A stretch of 64,000 nucleotides of DNA from Brachionus manjavacas (lineage: Eukaryota; Rotifera; Eurotatoria; Ploima; Brachionidae): positions 6,143,501 through 6,207,500 of the forward strand of contig JAHQIY010000007.1 in assembly GCA_019054805.1 (NCBI GenBank), read 5' to 3'. Below, in pieces: positions 1 to 10,737 of the stretch (its first letter is position 1; the number at the start of each line of letters is the position of its first letter). Both the position numbers and the translations under genes were made by a program. The notes beneath the pieces are model-generated. The model was not told the origin of the DNA. It worked only from the letters and a program-made list of their open reading frames with translations, and did not search any database.

Positions 1-198
1 ATCATTCGGCTTGTGTCTTTTATAAGATGTTGGAGCTTGTTCAAGTTCTTTATCCGAATCTTCTTCAGATTCAAGTATGGCATTCTTTTCGTTCTAAATA
101 CAGTCCGCTGGTTGATGTTGTAGGCACGACCTTGTTTTCTTTTTTGATTCTCGCTTTGGCTTGTATATCCAAGCCAATATCATTGAAGTTCATCAATT
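1..198 (-). CDS. Partial exon of an unidentified gene at the window edge
   Basis: On the minus strand a T-rich tract ends in AG at 200-199, and protein-like sequence follows from 198 down to 1. The first frame reads about 40 codons (including NDIGLDIQAKARIK and VPTTSTSGLYLE) and then stops. A second frame that opens just before that stop continues to the window edge with an acidic then basic stretch (ESEEDSDKELEQ, SYKRHKP). Codon use and composition look coding in both frames, so this is one exon with a one-base slip (assembly error or real mutation) or two overlapping short exons. I do not recognise the family. The charged, low-complexity tail would suit a nuclear protein, but that is only inference. 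Confidence 0.35.
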
Positions 199-856
199 CT
201 AAAAAAATTAATATTAATAAATTTAAAGAAAATTTTTTGTATTATGTTTTTATTAATTTAATTGTTTTATTTATAATAAGTTGGGAAAAAAAAGAAAGAG
301 ATAAAAATTTATAAATTTTGTTGTTTTTTTATTTAAATTTGTTGTAATTTTACTAATTTTATTGCGTTAAATACTGACAGCCATCAATAAATTTGAACAT
401 GAAAATTATTTATTTTTGACTTTAATAAAATGGATGATAAAATTAAAAAAAATATCACAAAAAAATATTAAAAAAAAAAACTAATTCATTTAAATTCTAA
501 AATAATAAAGTTACCATTGAATCCTGAATTATCTTCTTTTGAATTATTCGAGTATGAATGTCGTTTAGGGGAAACAACAACAAGAAAAAAACAAAAAAAT
601 AAATTGAAAACTAAAATAAGAATTAAATAAATGATTTTTAAATAATCCAGTATAGTGTATGAGAGAACTTGACTTGACTGGGTTGATATTCAAATTTTAT
701 TGTTTCTAGTCTTGCTCCGCAGGTCTCCTGATGTAGCTTATTATTATCATTATATTTATTTAATTTTACTGTTTTGTAGTGTAAAGTGTCTAGAAACTAC
801 TAGAACAAATGCATTAATAATTTATTATTAAAATAGTAAAAGAGTAGATTAAATAT

Positions 857-862
857 TTTATT
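857..862 (-). terminator. Poly(A) signal of ARL3
   Basis: AATAAA on the minus strand, about 65 nt beyond the ARL3 stop codon; a canonical position for a cleavage and polyadenylation signal. Confidence 0.6.
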
Positions 863-926
863 GACACAGAACAAAACTCATTTAAAGCGGCAGTATTTTT
901 TTACATTCTAAAAACAACCAACAGAT

Positions 927-1531
927 TTATTTTTTTTTCCTCTGAATGTTTTTACTTATCCAGTTCAAACCATCTTTGACACCTTCGCCATTAAGCGCCG
1001 AGCAAGCTTGAATGTTCCATGGTCTATCTCTTATTGTATGAAGGTTTAAGCCTTCTGCGATTTCACTTGCTCTCGCAGAATTCATTAGGTCTTGTTTATT
1101 GGCAAATATTAGTACCGGGACTCCAATTAGCTTTTCTTCAGCTAAAAGTTCCGATAGTTCCTTGAAAAAAATTGAATGCTTTTTTCAAATTAGTTTTGAT
1201 TTATTTTTAAACTAACCTCGCCTGTTTCGTCAAAACGCTTCCTATCCGCGCTGTCTATAACATAAATGAGCACATCAGTATTTTCAAAATAATTTCTCCA
1301 GTAAGGTCTGATTTTTCGTTGACCGCCAATGTCCCACACATTTAGCTTGAAACCTTCAGATTGAACACTTTTGATGTTGAAACCTTGGGTGGGCGTTATA
1401 TGCGAGACGTCTTCGGAAGCAAGACTTTTCAAAAGGGTGGTTTTTCCAGCGTTGTCTAAACCAAGCAACAAAATTCTTAATTCTTGTTCGGGATTTGAGC
1501 GTAGCTTTTTCAACAAAGACAAAAGACCCAT
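927..1531 (-). CDS. ARL3: ADP-ribosylation factor-like GTPase 3
   Basis: Two coding exons, 1531-1217 and 1160-927, are joined by a 56-nt GT-AG intron in phase 0 and give 182 residues, the usual ARL3 length. The protein has the P-loop GLDNAGKTT, the switch II motif WDIGGQ, the NKQD guanine-specificity motif and the ARL3-typical [15 protein letters not shown] switch I region. It starts MGLL; in this family the N-terminal amphipathic helix acts with the nucleotide switch. ARL3 is a small GTPase activated by ARL13B and inactivated by RP2; it releases lipidated cargo from UNC119 and PDE6D inside cilia. The reading frame is intact, with no sign of decay. A poly(A) signal lies at 862-857, and a possible divergent gene starts 214 bp upstream. 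Family assignment is very secure. Confidence 0.97.
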
Positions 1532-1745
1532 TTTGATTTAGGATATTTTAAAAAAGTGAAATACGGCTGTCAATTCACGATTTTCTAAATTTTATATTTT
1601 TGTGGCGTGGAATAAAAAGAGTGAATAGCAAATTTCTTTCGATATCTTTGTTTTAATATAATATTTTTGGAACATATTTTCGAATTATTATTTTCATTAT
1701 TATTTTGTTGTCATAGCAACCAATTTAAAATACAAATATTCAGCT
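1532..1745. promoter_or_regulatory. Intergenic region, possible bidirectional promoter
   Basis: A 214-bp AT-rich stretch between the ARL3 start codon (-) and a possible first exon on the plus strand (ATG at 1746). No clear TATA box or other motif is visible. Promoter function is inferred only from the divergent arrangement. Confidence 0.3.
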
Positions 1746-1848
1746 ATGGAGTCAGATTCTTTGTCATTTTTGGTGAAAACTCTTTTATTTTTGTCAAATT
1801 CGCTTCATTTGTTGAAGATGATCAAATGGTATTTTGAAAGGTTGCCAG
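1746..1848 (+). CDS. Possible first exon of an unidentified gene
   Basis: An ATG at 1746 opens 34 codons (MESDSLSFLVKTLLF...KWYFERLP) and ends at CCAG|GTATCA, a fair 5' splice site; without splicing, the frame stops a few codons later. The segment is rich in Leu, Phe and Ser. No matching downstream exon was found, because a retroelement begins within about 20 bp and occupies the next 1.7 kb. It could be a live first exon with a long intron, an orphaned exon, or chance. I do not recognise the protein. Confidence 0.3.
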
Positions 1849-1863
1849 GTATCAATTGGTAGC

Positions 1864-3605
1864 CGTTGGTGGCTGGCAAATTAAAAGGACCTTCAGGAAC
1901 TAGAAGAATTGGAAGAGCCCAGAACACCAAGCACCAATCAAACATCACCTCGTCCTACCACCACCACTATGGCCGACTTTTCGGCACTCACTAAAGTTAT
2001 CGAAGCGCCTAAGTTCGCTTTAAAGTCTTTGTACCAAGCAGACTTGTTTTTAAGTCACAGTTTTAAGTCTAAGTCACAAAAATTTAAGTCAAAGTCATGA
2101 CTTAAATTTTTTTTTTTTTAACTGCTAGTATATCGCGAACTAGAAATATCACTGTTGGTGCTGTACAAAATCTGGTCGTAATCGTTTCATTTGAAAACGA
2201 TGAAATACTTTTTATTTCGATTAAATAAAACCAAAAATTTGGTGAATTTATCAACACGATCAAAAATAAAATGAATAAAAGAGTTAAAAAAATTTTTTTT
2301 CTATTTATTTTGTATTTGTTTGGAAAAAGTATATAAAAAAATCGATCAGCAACAATTGTCACATTTAAAAAAAAAAAATTTAAGTCATGACTTGACTTGA
2401 CTTGACTTAAGACTTGTGACTTAAAAACAAGTCTGGTACCAAGTGGTCCAAGAAATTAAATGGCCAAAACATCTATGGTACTCTAAAATAGACTTTAAGC
2501 AGGCCTTCTTTAACATAGAATTCCACCCTGACAGTAAATTTGTCACTACTTTCGGGTACGGAGGAGAGTTATATAATTTTACTCGTATGCCCTTCGGATC
2601 GCACCCTACATCCAGCAAATGCTGCTGAACTGTGTCCTGAAATTTATCAGGAAATATACACAGTTCACATACGGGCATCTGGACGACCTCATCATCGCAC
2701 ATTCAGATAAAAGAAAGCTCCAAGTTCTTCTGGATGTGCTTAGAGCAAAATTAAGAAATGCAGGTTGGGTGCTGAACACACTCAAGTCCGTACTAAACCC
2801 GGTTAAGAAACTAAGTTTCCTTGGAGCAAATTGGGATGGGTTAGGCATTATTCGTAGTTGAGAGGCCATTACTTTTGTTAGGGACATGTCGGAGTCTCTT
2901 CTTTTCTCTGACGTTAAGGGTAGGACCCTCATGAGAGTGAGAGGGTACCTAAATTATTATCTGGGGTTCGCGGGGAAGGTGGGGCCCATAATTAATACCT
3001 TCCTCCGCATGACTGTCACCACCAGGCGCGATTACTGGTGGTACATGAGCCTGATCCTTAAATGGGACAGGCTAGAATTTAGGAGTCCCCCCTAGGAAGC
3101 AACGCATCTGGTATACGGATGCTGGTGAGTATCAGCTTGGGGTCGTAGATGGCTCGGGAAGGGATTTCTCAGTAGCGGCCCCCACTGAAGCTATACTCTA
3201 CAATGAGGCAGCTGCGTCAATCATCCCAGGACTCATGTCCGATCACCCGTCGATTCTCAGGCTCTTCATCGACAATAAAGCAGTGATCAGACTCTGGAAA
3301 AGAGTAAGAGCGAAATTGTATCGATTCTACAGCACTGGGGCTGCTAATATGCATCGTTTCCTTTCGCTCATCATCATGGTAAACTGGATGAGAAGTGTTT
3401 TCGACGTCCACGTTTCAAACGTGCCATCTGCCGCCAATCTAGCAGACGCGCCTTCTCGGCGCATAACACCATCAATGGAGCCTACGCCTTGGCACTACAA
3501 TGAACGTGTATAAATTAACGCTGGCCTACGTATCACCGGCAGCTTTCGAACTTTATTTTAAATTTTCTAATAAAAACGACTCGTGGTCAAGCCACCTGTC
3601 AGCCA
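1864..3605 (+). mobile_element. Decayed retroelement with reverse transcriptase and RNase H
   Basis: The stretch is more GC-rich than its surroundings and encodes a broken polyprotein. In order it holds a Thr/Pro-rich leader (from about 1909), an RT finger and palm region (YSKIDFKQAFF, FTRMPFG), the catalytic box as HLDDLI near 2680, and an RNase H-like domain from about 3100 (WYTDAG, LYNEAAA, FIDNKAV) ending in the DAPSRR-type tail near 3460. There are several frame slips and one in-frame stop near 2860. No LTR, integrase or tyrosine recombinase was found, so the class (LTR, DIRS-like or other) is unresolved. A hAT MITE interrupts the frame at 2039-2435. The last 75 bp recur at about 12560-12645, so another copy's end lies there. 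Confidence 0.75.
2039..2435. mobile_element. hAT-type MITE, family 1, complete copy
   Basis: The 397-bp element has perfect 20-bp terminal inverted repeats, CAGACTTGTTTTTAAGTCAC at the left and its reverse complement at the right. It is flanked by an exact 8-bp target duplication, GTACCAAG, at 2031-2038 and 2436-2443. The CAG...CTG ends and 8-bp duplication are hallmarks of hAT transposons. Both ends carry many AAGTC/GACTT subterminal repeats. No transposase is encoded, so it is non-autonomous. It sits inside the RT-RNase H element, whose frame runs on across the site when the MITE is ignored. The same family recurs at 9333 and 30218. Confidence 0.92.
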
Positions 3606-4719
3606 ACATTTTTTAAAATTGGTAAAAAAAAACAGGAATCTTTCTTTTCTTTTCTCAATAGCTTAGCTTCTTTGAATTAAGCAAACCATCAGACTTGCTT
3701 GATCCGATGGGTATGCGAATCGCATGTTACGCGGATCCTGTGCACGCGGATCAAAGCTAACTTACTTTAGTGAGATGAATGTAATGTAATGTGATGTTGG
3801 ATTCACTACATTACAGCATTTGTTTGTTTAACTTAATTAAAAAATTGGCGACTTCATTTGCTTTTAAATTATTTTGAAAACTATTTTTAGCAGTTATAGA
3901 CAATCAGAATATAAAAAAGTAAAAATTCTCATACATGGACTACATGGACAGTTCGAATAATCTTAATATTATTTTAAAATAAAATAATATTTTGAAATTA
4001 TTCTGTTCGAAATTTTTCCTATGAAATACTTTCGAAAATTTCGATTTTTCGTTTATTAAGTATCCATACTCGTATTCAAATATTTCAATTATTTGATTAT
4101 TTAAAAAAAAAATTTTATTTAAAACCTATTCGAAAATTTAGTTTATTCGATAATGAAAATGTGAAGCTTAGTGTACCAAAATATTTATTCCCGGTAACAA
4201 CTGAAATGTTAAAAGAGTCTTTAAATCGACCCGGAAGAGTGCTCTAAAAATTTTAGACATCATTCCATAAAAAATTTATCAAACTAATTTGTTTTCTTCA
4301 TCTCTCCTTTTTTCAGAATAGTTAACTTTTTTAATAGAAAACATGAAACAATGAATAAAATACGAATGGAAGAAATTCTAATCACGAACTAAATTAAAAA
4401 AAAGAAAAATAATTTTTCTCTTAATAAAATTTTTTTCTTTTGAAAAAAATTATAACTCAATTAATTCAAATAATTGAATAATCGAAATATTCGAAGTGGT
4501 CCAGGACTATGAGTAAAAGATTTAAATTTTCGATTAATAAAAGTATTCGAAGAGGATTCGGAAGAAAAAGATGGCATGTAAGTATTACCTGGGTATATTT
4601 TATGCAAAAAAAAAAACTAAAATACTGAATTTGGAACAAAATTATTTATTTATTACTTTTTTTTAGAAGTATATAGTACTAATTATCTAATTAGAACAAA
4701 AAAATAAAAATAAAAACAA
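3606..4719. other. No gene seen
   Basis: AT-rich sequence. At 3700-3830 there is a more GC-rich patch with short repeats (CGCGGATC twice, ATGTAATGTA), possibly the tail of the retroelement upstream. Beyond it only homopolymer-rich DNA with TTCGAAAATTTCGA-like motifs is seen. Confidence 0.5.
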
Positions 4720-4930
4720 AATATATTTTTTAAGGACAAAAAATCAAATTCTCTATCGAGGTATTTTTTAGCATCCTCCAAGGAGCGAAAACTACAGAAA
4801 GGAAAATAACTTTTACCTTTTCCTCTAGTTTTTCCTTTAGTATTAGCCTCAAAGGCCTGATCTTGAGATATGCTACTAGGAATTTCTTCAATTACAGGCC
4901 TTTTTTTTTTAATTCCCGAGTTATTTTAAA
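4720..4930 (-). pseudogene. Possible MULE transposase N-terminal fragment
   Basis: On the minus strand about 65 codons are open, containing YFPFCSFRSLEDAKKYLDRE after a Lys/Gly-rich stretch. The pattern of an aromatic-Cys segment followed by SLEDAKKYLD resembles the N-terminal part of Mutator-like transposases, which several other relics in this window represent. No start codon, zinc-finger continuation or catalytic core follows. The assignment is tentative. Confidence 0.3.
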
Positions 4931-6753
4931 GATTTATTTATTTATTCGATTAACTATATCGAACTGGAGATAAGGCTAGATTGGTTCACATTTAAGTATA
5001 ATCAAAAGTGTTAATTTGAAAAACAAAACAAGAAAAATAAAAAAAAATTCAAAGTGGCTATTTTTTTCAACATTATAGGATTAATTAATAAATAATTTTG
5101 TTTTTTTTTGATTGTATAAGAGTTTCATTTCAATCAATTATATATTTATAAATGAAAAATAGTAATCAATTTAAATGTAATTGACATTAATTACAAAAAG
5201 AACTAAAATGCTTTTATTTTGTTCCTAATTCAGTATTTTAGTTTTTAAAATTGCATATTATTGTTATTTAAAAATATTATACGCGGAAAAAGATTAAGCT
5301 TTAAATAACCGAATAATCGAAATAATTTTAAAATTTTTCAAAGAGGTAAAAACTAATTTGAATTTTAAGTTAATTTTCTAAAAGAAAATATTATCCATTA
5401 GTCAAGGTTCTTGGTAATTTTATTTTATTTGGTCCTGTTTCTTTATGTACTAGCTGTACTTTATATACTTTTAGATAATTAAAAAAAAGATCTTAATTGA
5501 ACAATAGCCCAGTAAATTCAAAAACCGAAAAAAAAATGTAAAATCAACGAAAAATGAAAGCGTAAAAAAACGCCGAAGATGCTCATAATCTATGCAAATT
5601 ATTCGAAATAACTTGTCGAAAATTTTACGCAAAGCTAAATTGACAATTTTACATAAAATGAAAGTGAAAATTTTACGAAAAATGTTAATCATTAATTTTA
5701 ATGCATTTTATTTAGTTTTAATTTTAGTTCATTAATTTAAAAATTAAATTCAGGTTTTAAGTTGAATATGTTTTAAAATCAGACTGGACTTTTTAGATTT
5801 TTAAAATAAAGAAAAAATTCATTAAATTCGACAAGGCCAAAATATTTTAAAAAGTTCAAAACATTTTTAATTAGAATTAAATGAATTAATATACTCGCAA
5901 ATTTTTAAACAGGGTAAAATTTTGATTTGAAGCATAGTTTAAGTAAAAACTCAAATTTTGAACTTTTGAATCAGATAAATTGGTCAAATTTAGAAAAAAG
6001 TTCTAATCAGTGATCTATCGGCTGATAAAATATCAAATCAAGTTAAATTTATTTTCTGAGAGCAATTTTCTGATTTTCGACTCAACACTTCCGGCTTTCA
6101 GCAGCAAAATTCTTATTATTTAAAAAAATAATCTAAAATATAGAAATAAAAATTAATTAGCAAGATAAATTTTTTAGAAAATAAAAATGTGAATATAGGA
6201 AGTAATTTAATATAATTAAGACGTGTGTTCATGAAAGGCTTAATATAAAGGATTGAATAAAAAAAACGTTATAATTTTATTTCATATTGAAAAACGTCTT
6301 TTGAATTCAAACAGCCAATTAAATCTTTTTGTTGAGTAAACACTTGCAAAGAACAAGATTGAAACCTAATGAAAAGACTCCTCCCACTAATATAAATTGG
6401 ACTGATTAGATAGCTATTATCAAAATATATCTAATTAAAAATTGTGTCTAAGCCTTTCGGAACAGCTCTGGTATTCTTTCAACTAAATCTTTTTTTAATA
6501 TATTCAAAAAATTAATTTATCAAAATAAAAATATAAAAATTGTGTGAAATTTTTGAAAAAAATTAGGAAAAAAAGCGTCAAATATTTCGAGGATTTTAAA
6601 TTAAATAATTTTAGGAAAAAAACGAGTACTCAAAAAGCGTTAATATTTCGAAGATTTTGAATAAATATTTTGAATAAAATTTTCGATAATGTATTTTACT
6701 GGGAGGTTAAATTAATTAATTTTAAAATTTAACTAATATTTTTCTTAACTTCA
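4931..6753. other. No gene seen
   Basis: Strongly AT-rich intergenic DNA. Short open frames here lack coding-like composition. No repeats with recognisable ends were found. Confidence 0.5.
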
Positions 6754-6781
6754 GCATACCCGGCTCCGCCTCGGACCCCGT
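6754..6781. repeat. Isolated GC-rich patch
   Basis: About 28 bp containing CCCGGCTCCGCCTCGG stands out sharply from AT-rich DNA, immediately before a LINE fragment. It may be the end of an unrecognised repeat or part of the insertion junction. Confidence 0.3.
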
Positions 6782-7140
6782 TTAATTTTAATCATAGTAT
6801 TCCTGTTGATGTGATTCTGCTAGATTTTGCGAAAGCATTTGATACTGATCCGCACAGACGTCTAATAGCTAAATTTAAAGCGTATGACTTTGATGGTCTG
6901 ACACTAAAATGGATTGAAGTTTTCTTGAAAAAAAGAAGACAACGAATTGTTCAAGGTGAAATTTTGTCGGATTGGATTAAGATTTTTAGCGATGTACCAC
7001 AAGGGTCAGTGATTGGTTCACTATTGTTCGTTTTGTATATCAATGATCCACAAAGAGAAATAGAGAAAGTTGTCAAAATGTATGCAGACGATACTAAAAT
7101 ATTCTCGCAAACTGTATCAGAAATAAGCGCAGTGAAACTA

Positions 7141-8098
7141 CCATTATCATTATTGTTATTATTTATTTAAATTTAAATTAATTAATTTAACGGCCCATTG
7201 GCTCAACAAAAAAAACTAACCCATGTAAACTGTTATTAAAGTCATTATGAATTTAATCGAGTCAATTAGCCCTTGATTATCACATTTAAACACGTTGTCA
7301 ATCAATTCTAGAGCAATATTGTTATTATAATCTAAGCAATCTATATAAATCTTTCTTCTATATAGTCCAGTTGTTTACAAAATGACGTGCTTTGCTTGTC
7401 AAACTTATTTTAGTAATTTCTTAGATACAAAAAGACATTCTTGCATGTTTCATTGTTCATTATTTGACTTAAAAAGAATAACTTGTGTTCACAATAAAGT
7501 TTTTTTTAATACTTTCAATCCCAAGAGCTTGATTTAGAGGAGAACTTCTTTGAAACTTTTTAATGCCTATGCCTCTTTTGATTAATAAATTTTGTCTAAA
7601 ATTTATTTCTTCTAGTTTTTTTTCGCCAAAATAGAGACTGTCCAACGATTGCCGTATGCTAGACAGATCATACTGCTTGTATAAAAAGCCAATCGACTCT
7701 GGATTCATTATTTTTGGCTTACAGCCGATGCCAATAAGAGCATAAAAATGCTTTTCAACCTTTCTCCATCTTTCTTCAAGAAAATTGTAAACAAATTCCC
7801 GTCCTCCTATTGGTAAACCTAGATAAATCATGCTAGGGACTAGAGGTATATCATCACCATTCATCGAAAAGGAGGTTGAAAAGTTTTTCCTGTCCGGAAT
7901 GACCATGTACGCTGACTTTTTTGCATTGAACTCAATTTTCCAGAAATTCGCAAATTCTTCACATCTACTTCACAGTGTTTAGCTCCTGTGGCTAGAATGA
8001 TGATGTCGTCACAATATGCAATAATTGATAAGTTAATATCATTCATTTTTGCTCTAACGTTTAGTTCAGTGCAGCTTACCATCTTTTTCGGTATAATT
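7141..8098 (-). mobile_element. Second LINE inserted antisense into copy A
   Basis: On the minus strand two overlapping frames carry the end of an RT domain with catalytic box AYCDDIIILATG (about 8010) and a downstream region with MIYLGLPIGG and a long Cys-poor tail to 7469. It belongs to a different non-LTR family from its host. Its 5' end is truncated at about 8098. Its 3' end, at 7141-7170, is an AATAAT/ATTATT microsatellite-like tail. Host sequence that is contiguous in copy B (SAVKLQSDLDLIF) is split exactly around it. No long target duplication is visible. Confidence 0.8.
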
Positions 8099-8285
8099 TT
8101 ACAATCAGATTTAGATTTAGTTTTCAAGTAGGTTAAGATTGGCTTATTCTCTTCAACACGTCAGAATGTGTAGTTATGCATTATGGTAAAAAAAACAAAG
8201 AATTCACTTATTTTATTAATGGCAAGCAGTTATCAAAGTTAGAAACCGTAAGAGATCTTTGAGATATCTTCAATACAAATCTTAA

Positions 8286-8489
8286 CATTAGAAGCACATT
8301 AGAAGCGTCAAAATGAATTTTTTTCGATTTTTGGCCGCTAAAATCTAAGTCAATTTTTGCTATTTAAGCATAATATTTTTTTCAGCAAATTTAAAAAATG
8401 CAAAAATTATAGTTTGCGTATTTTACATGAAAGACGAAAAATTGGTCATTTCAAATAAGTCATTTTGACTCGTTTTGGTGCTTCTAGTG
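8286..8489. mobile_element. piggyBac-type MITE with TTAA target sites
   Basis: A 204-bp insertion has inverted ends CATTAGAAGCAC and GTGCTTCTAGTG (one mismatch) plus a second inverted block around TCAAAATGA/TCATTTTGA. It is flanked on both sides by TTAA (8282-8285 and 8490-8493). TTAA duplication is diagnostic of the piggyBac superfamily. The insertion is confirmed by comparison with LINE copy B, where the flanking coding sequence is continuous. It encodes nothing. Confidence 0.85.
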
Positions 8490-9332
8490 TTAAATGAAAA
8501 AATCAAGTGCTAGAGGCTACAAACAAAGCAAATCAAAAGTTTGGTTGCATCAGGAAATCATTCGCTCGGTTTGATTGTAAGTTATTTTGATAATTTTATT
8601 TAACTTTTGTTCGTCCTCTTGAGGAATTTGCTGTGCCTGTATGGTCTCCAATTTTTAGGTCTGACTGTGAGAATGTTGAAAGAATTCGACGCAGAGCTTC
8701 GATATTTGTTTCTTCAATTAGAAACAAGGAGTATGAAAGCAGATTGAAGGCTTGGAACATTCCAAATCTGGTGGAAAGAAGAAAAAGAAGTGATCTAATT
8801 CAATTATACAAGTTAATTCATGGAATAGAATTGGTTGAAAAAAGCAACAATTTAAATATCACAAAAATCCAAGGAAGAGATTTAAATGATGTCACTGCTT
8901 CAAAAATCACAAAGAAATTTCGAGGCTGCAACATATAGATAATTTTTTTTTTAAACAGAACCTCTAACTTTTGGAACTCGCTGCCAAATCCATTAGCTGA
9001 AGTACTAAATGTCAACAGCTTTAAAGTAGGCTTTGATTGCTGGGTGAGCATGTTTTTAAATTCTCAAATTACCAAAATTTTCTTACCTGGAGATTACCGA
9101 CGTGTAATTTTTGACACGACATTGGAAAAAGCATTTAAAATGATAATTTTTATTGACGAAACTATTAATATAGTTTAAAAATGTTAAGAAAATAAATTCT
9201 TTTACAGACACTGGTCCCTTCACCGACTTTTATATTTTTCCACACAATTTTACCTTTACTAGTTTAATCTAAATTTGGATCGTTTTCATCACATTTATTT
9301 ACATTTCGAATAACCAATTCTATTGTTTCAAC

Positions 9333-9403
9333 CAGACTTGTTTATAAGTCACAGTTTTAAGTCTAAGTCACAAAAATTTAAGTCAAAGTTATGACTTGCA
9401 CAA
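9333..9403. mobile_element. Fragment of hAT MITE family 1
   Basis: Begins CAGACTTG and matches the first 70 bp of the copies at 2039 and 30218 (AAGTC-rich subterminal region), then loses similarity. Only the left end is present. Confidence 0.75.
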
Positions 9404-9988
9404 AAATTTTTCAATACTTGCTTCATCTAGACCAGTTGAAAGAATTATTTTCTAAATCTGGTTAAATTTACAGAGCACGTAGGTCAAGATTAACGGCCAG
9501 GAATTTAGAAGCAACTACTTTATTGGTATCAAATATGGATCTATTAAGTCATTGACTTATTATCAAGAGGTCAAATACCATGTCGTGTCATTTTTGACAC
9601 AAAACTTTCTTTGATCCCAAATGAAACTGCAATTATGCATAAAATTACCATAAGTCCGTTGAACATTATTAAAATTTGAACTAAGTTCTTTTTTAACCAG
9701 TTCCAACCTAAATCTAAATTTTAAAACACTTTAGTTATTTTAGACTCTATAATTTATTAAAAATTACAATAAACATAAAGAATAAATAAAAATAATAAAT
9801 TAGTATTTTTAAATATTAGAAAAAAATAAATTTTTTTTTTTTACCATTTTTTTTTGAATTTTTATTTGTTACAGAAATTTCCTGAAGTGTCGTTGAAATA
9901 GCATACAAATAACAAAAGACTGACACTGAAATAACTTTGGCTGATGAAGAGATTTCTTAAATTTTTTTTTTTAAATATTAAAAAATTT
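9404..9988. other. No gene seen
   Basis: AT-rich; holds the 3' flank of the small gene at 9989-10674 and no recognisable element. Confidence 0.5.
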
Positions 9989-10674
9989 TTAACTCAGATA
10001 AATAATACCATTCGCCTGGTTCAAGTAATTAATTGGAGGCCAACCTTGAATAAAAAAATTAGTATTATCATTAATAAAAAAAATTATTTTACAATTTGTT
10101 AAAGTCGAATTAATTGCTGATGCTTGTGACGCTAATTGGTAAATAAAAAAATTATCATAAATTTGGATTTTTTTATTTACCATTGTTGACATTTGCCTGG
10201 ATCGTATCAACTTCTAATTTTTTATTTTAAAATTAAATTATTTTTAATTAAAACTTATTTATTACTTTGTTCAATTAGACTGAGTCTTCCTTCTAGTTTT
10301 TCAAAACCTTAAAGAAAAATTTTTTTTTTATTAATTTAAATTTTTGTAATTACTTACGTTTATTAGCATTTTGCTCGATTAGATTGAGTCTACCTTCCAG
10401 TTTTTCCAAATCTTTACAAAAAAAAATTCATTTAATTTTTAAAAAATGTTAAAATATATTTAGTAAAATAAAATATTAATGTTGAAAAAATAAGTAAATT
10501 GAAAAAATTTTTAATTTATTTTCTAACATTTACTGATTTCTTCAGTTAATAGATTTGCTTTAATTTCGGTGTCCTGTACACTTAACTCAATCAGCTATAT
10601 AAAAATAAATTATTAAAAGATAAAAATAAATTTAATAGAAAATTCACTTCGCTCTTTTTTTTCTTTTCAGCCAT
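9989..10674 (-). CDS. Small multi-exon gene, predicted coiled-coil protein, unknown function
   Basis: Seven short exons join in frame: 10674-10648, 10594-10534, 10411-10358, 10307-10266, 10213-10181, 10131-10093 and 10044-9989, with GT-AG introns throughout. The total is 312 nt, 103 residues plus stop. The first intron is phase 0 and all later ones are phase 1. The start MAEKKKKSE has a good ATGG context. Exons 3 and 4 encode near-copies, LEKLEGRLNLIEQ and FEKLEGRLSLIEQ, a tandem exon duplication that builds a heptad-like coiled coil. The C-terminus is non-helical (WPPINYLNQANG). Consistent phase and length across six introns is strong support that this is real. I do not recognise the family; a small scaffold subunit is possible. 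It lies 63 bp downstream of another small gene on the same strand. Confidence 0.6.
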
Positions 10675-10737
10675 TTTTTTAAAATTAAAAGTGAAATTTT
10701 TTTTACTACACGGTTTAACATGTGGTTAAAATTTAGT

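Larger units (their letters stand above)
6797..9049 (+). mobile_element. Non-LTR retrotransposon copy A, interrupted twice
   Basis: Decayed LINE closely related to copy B at 51378-52710 (-). It encodes the RT palm motifs LLDFAKAFDT, DVPQGSV and MYADDTKIF at 6811-7140. The frame then breaks where another LINE (7141-8098) has inserted, resumes at about 8099, is broken again by a TTAA MITE (8286-8489), and ends with the conserved RT C-terminal region (NIPNLVERRKRSDLI) at 8630-9049. Multiple stops make it non-functional. The 3' end with its trinucleotide tail, present in copy B, is missing here. Comparison with copy B gives the insertion points directly. Confidence 0.88.

Noticed and set aside
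27-314. Plus-strand open frame of 95 codons
   Set aside because: Its reverse strand is the better coding candidate (splice acceptor, charged protein), and the second half is pure AT composition.
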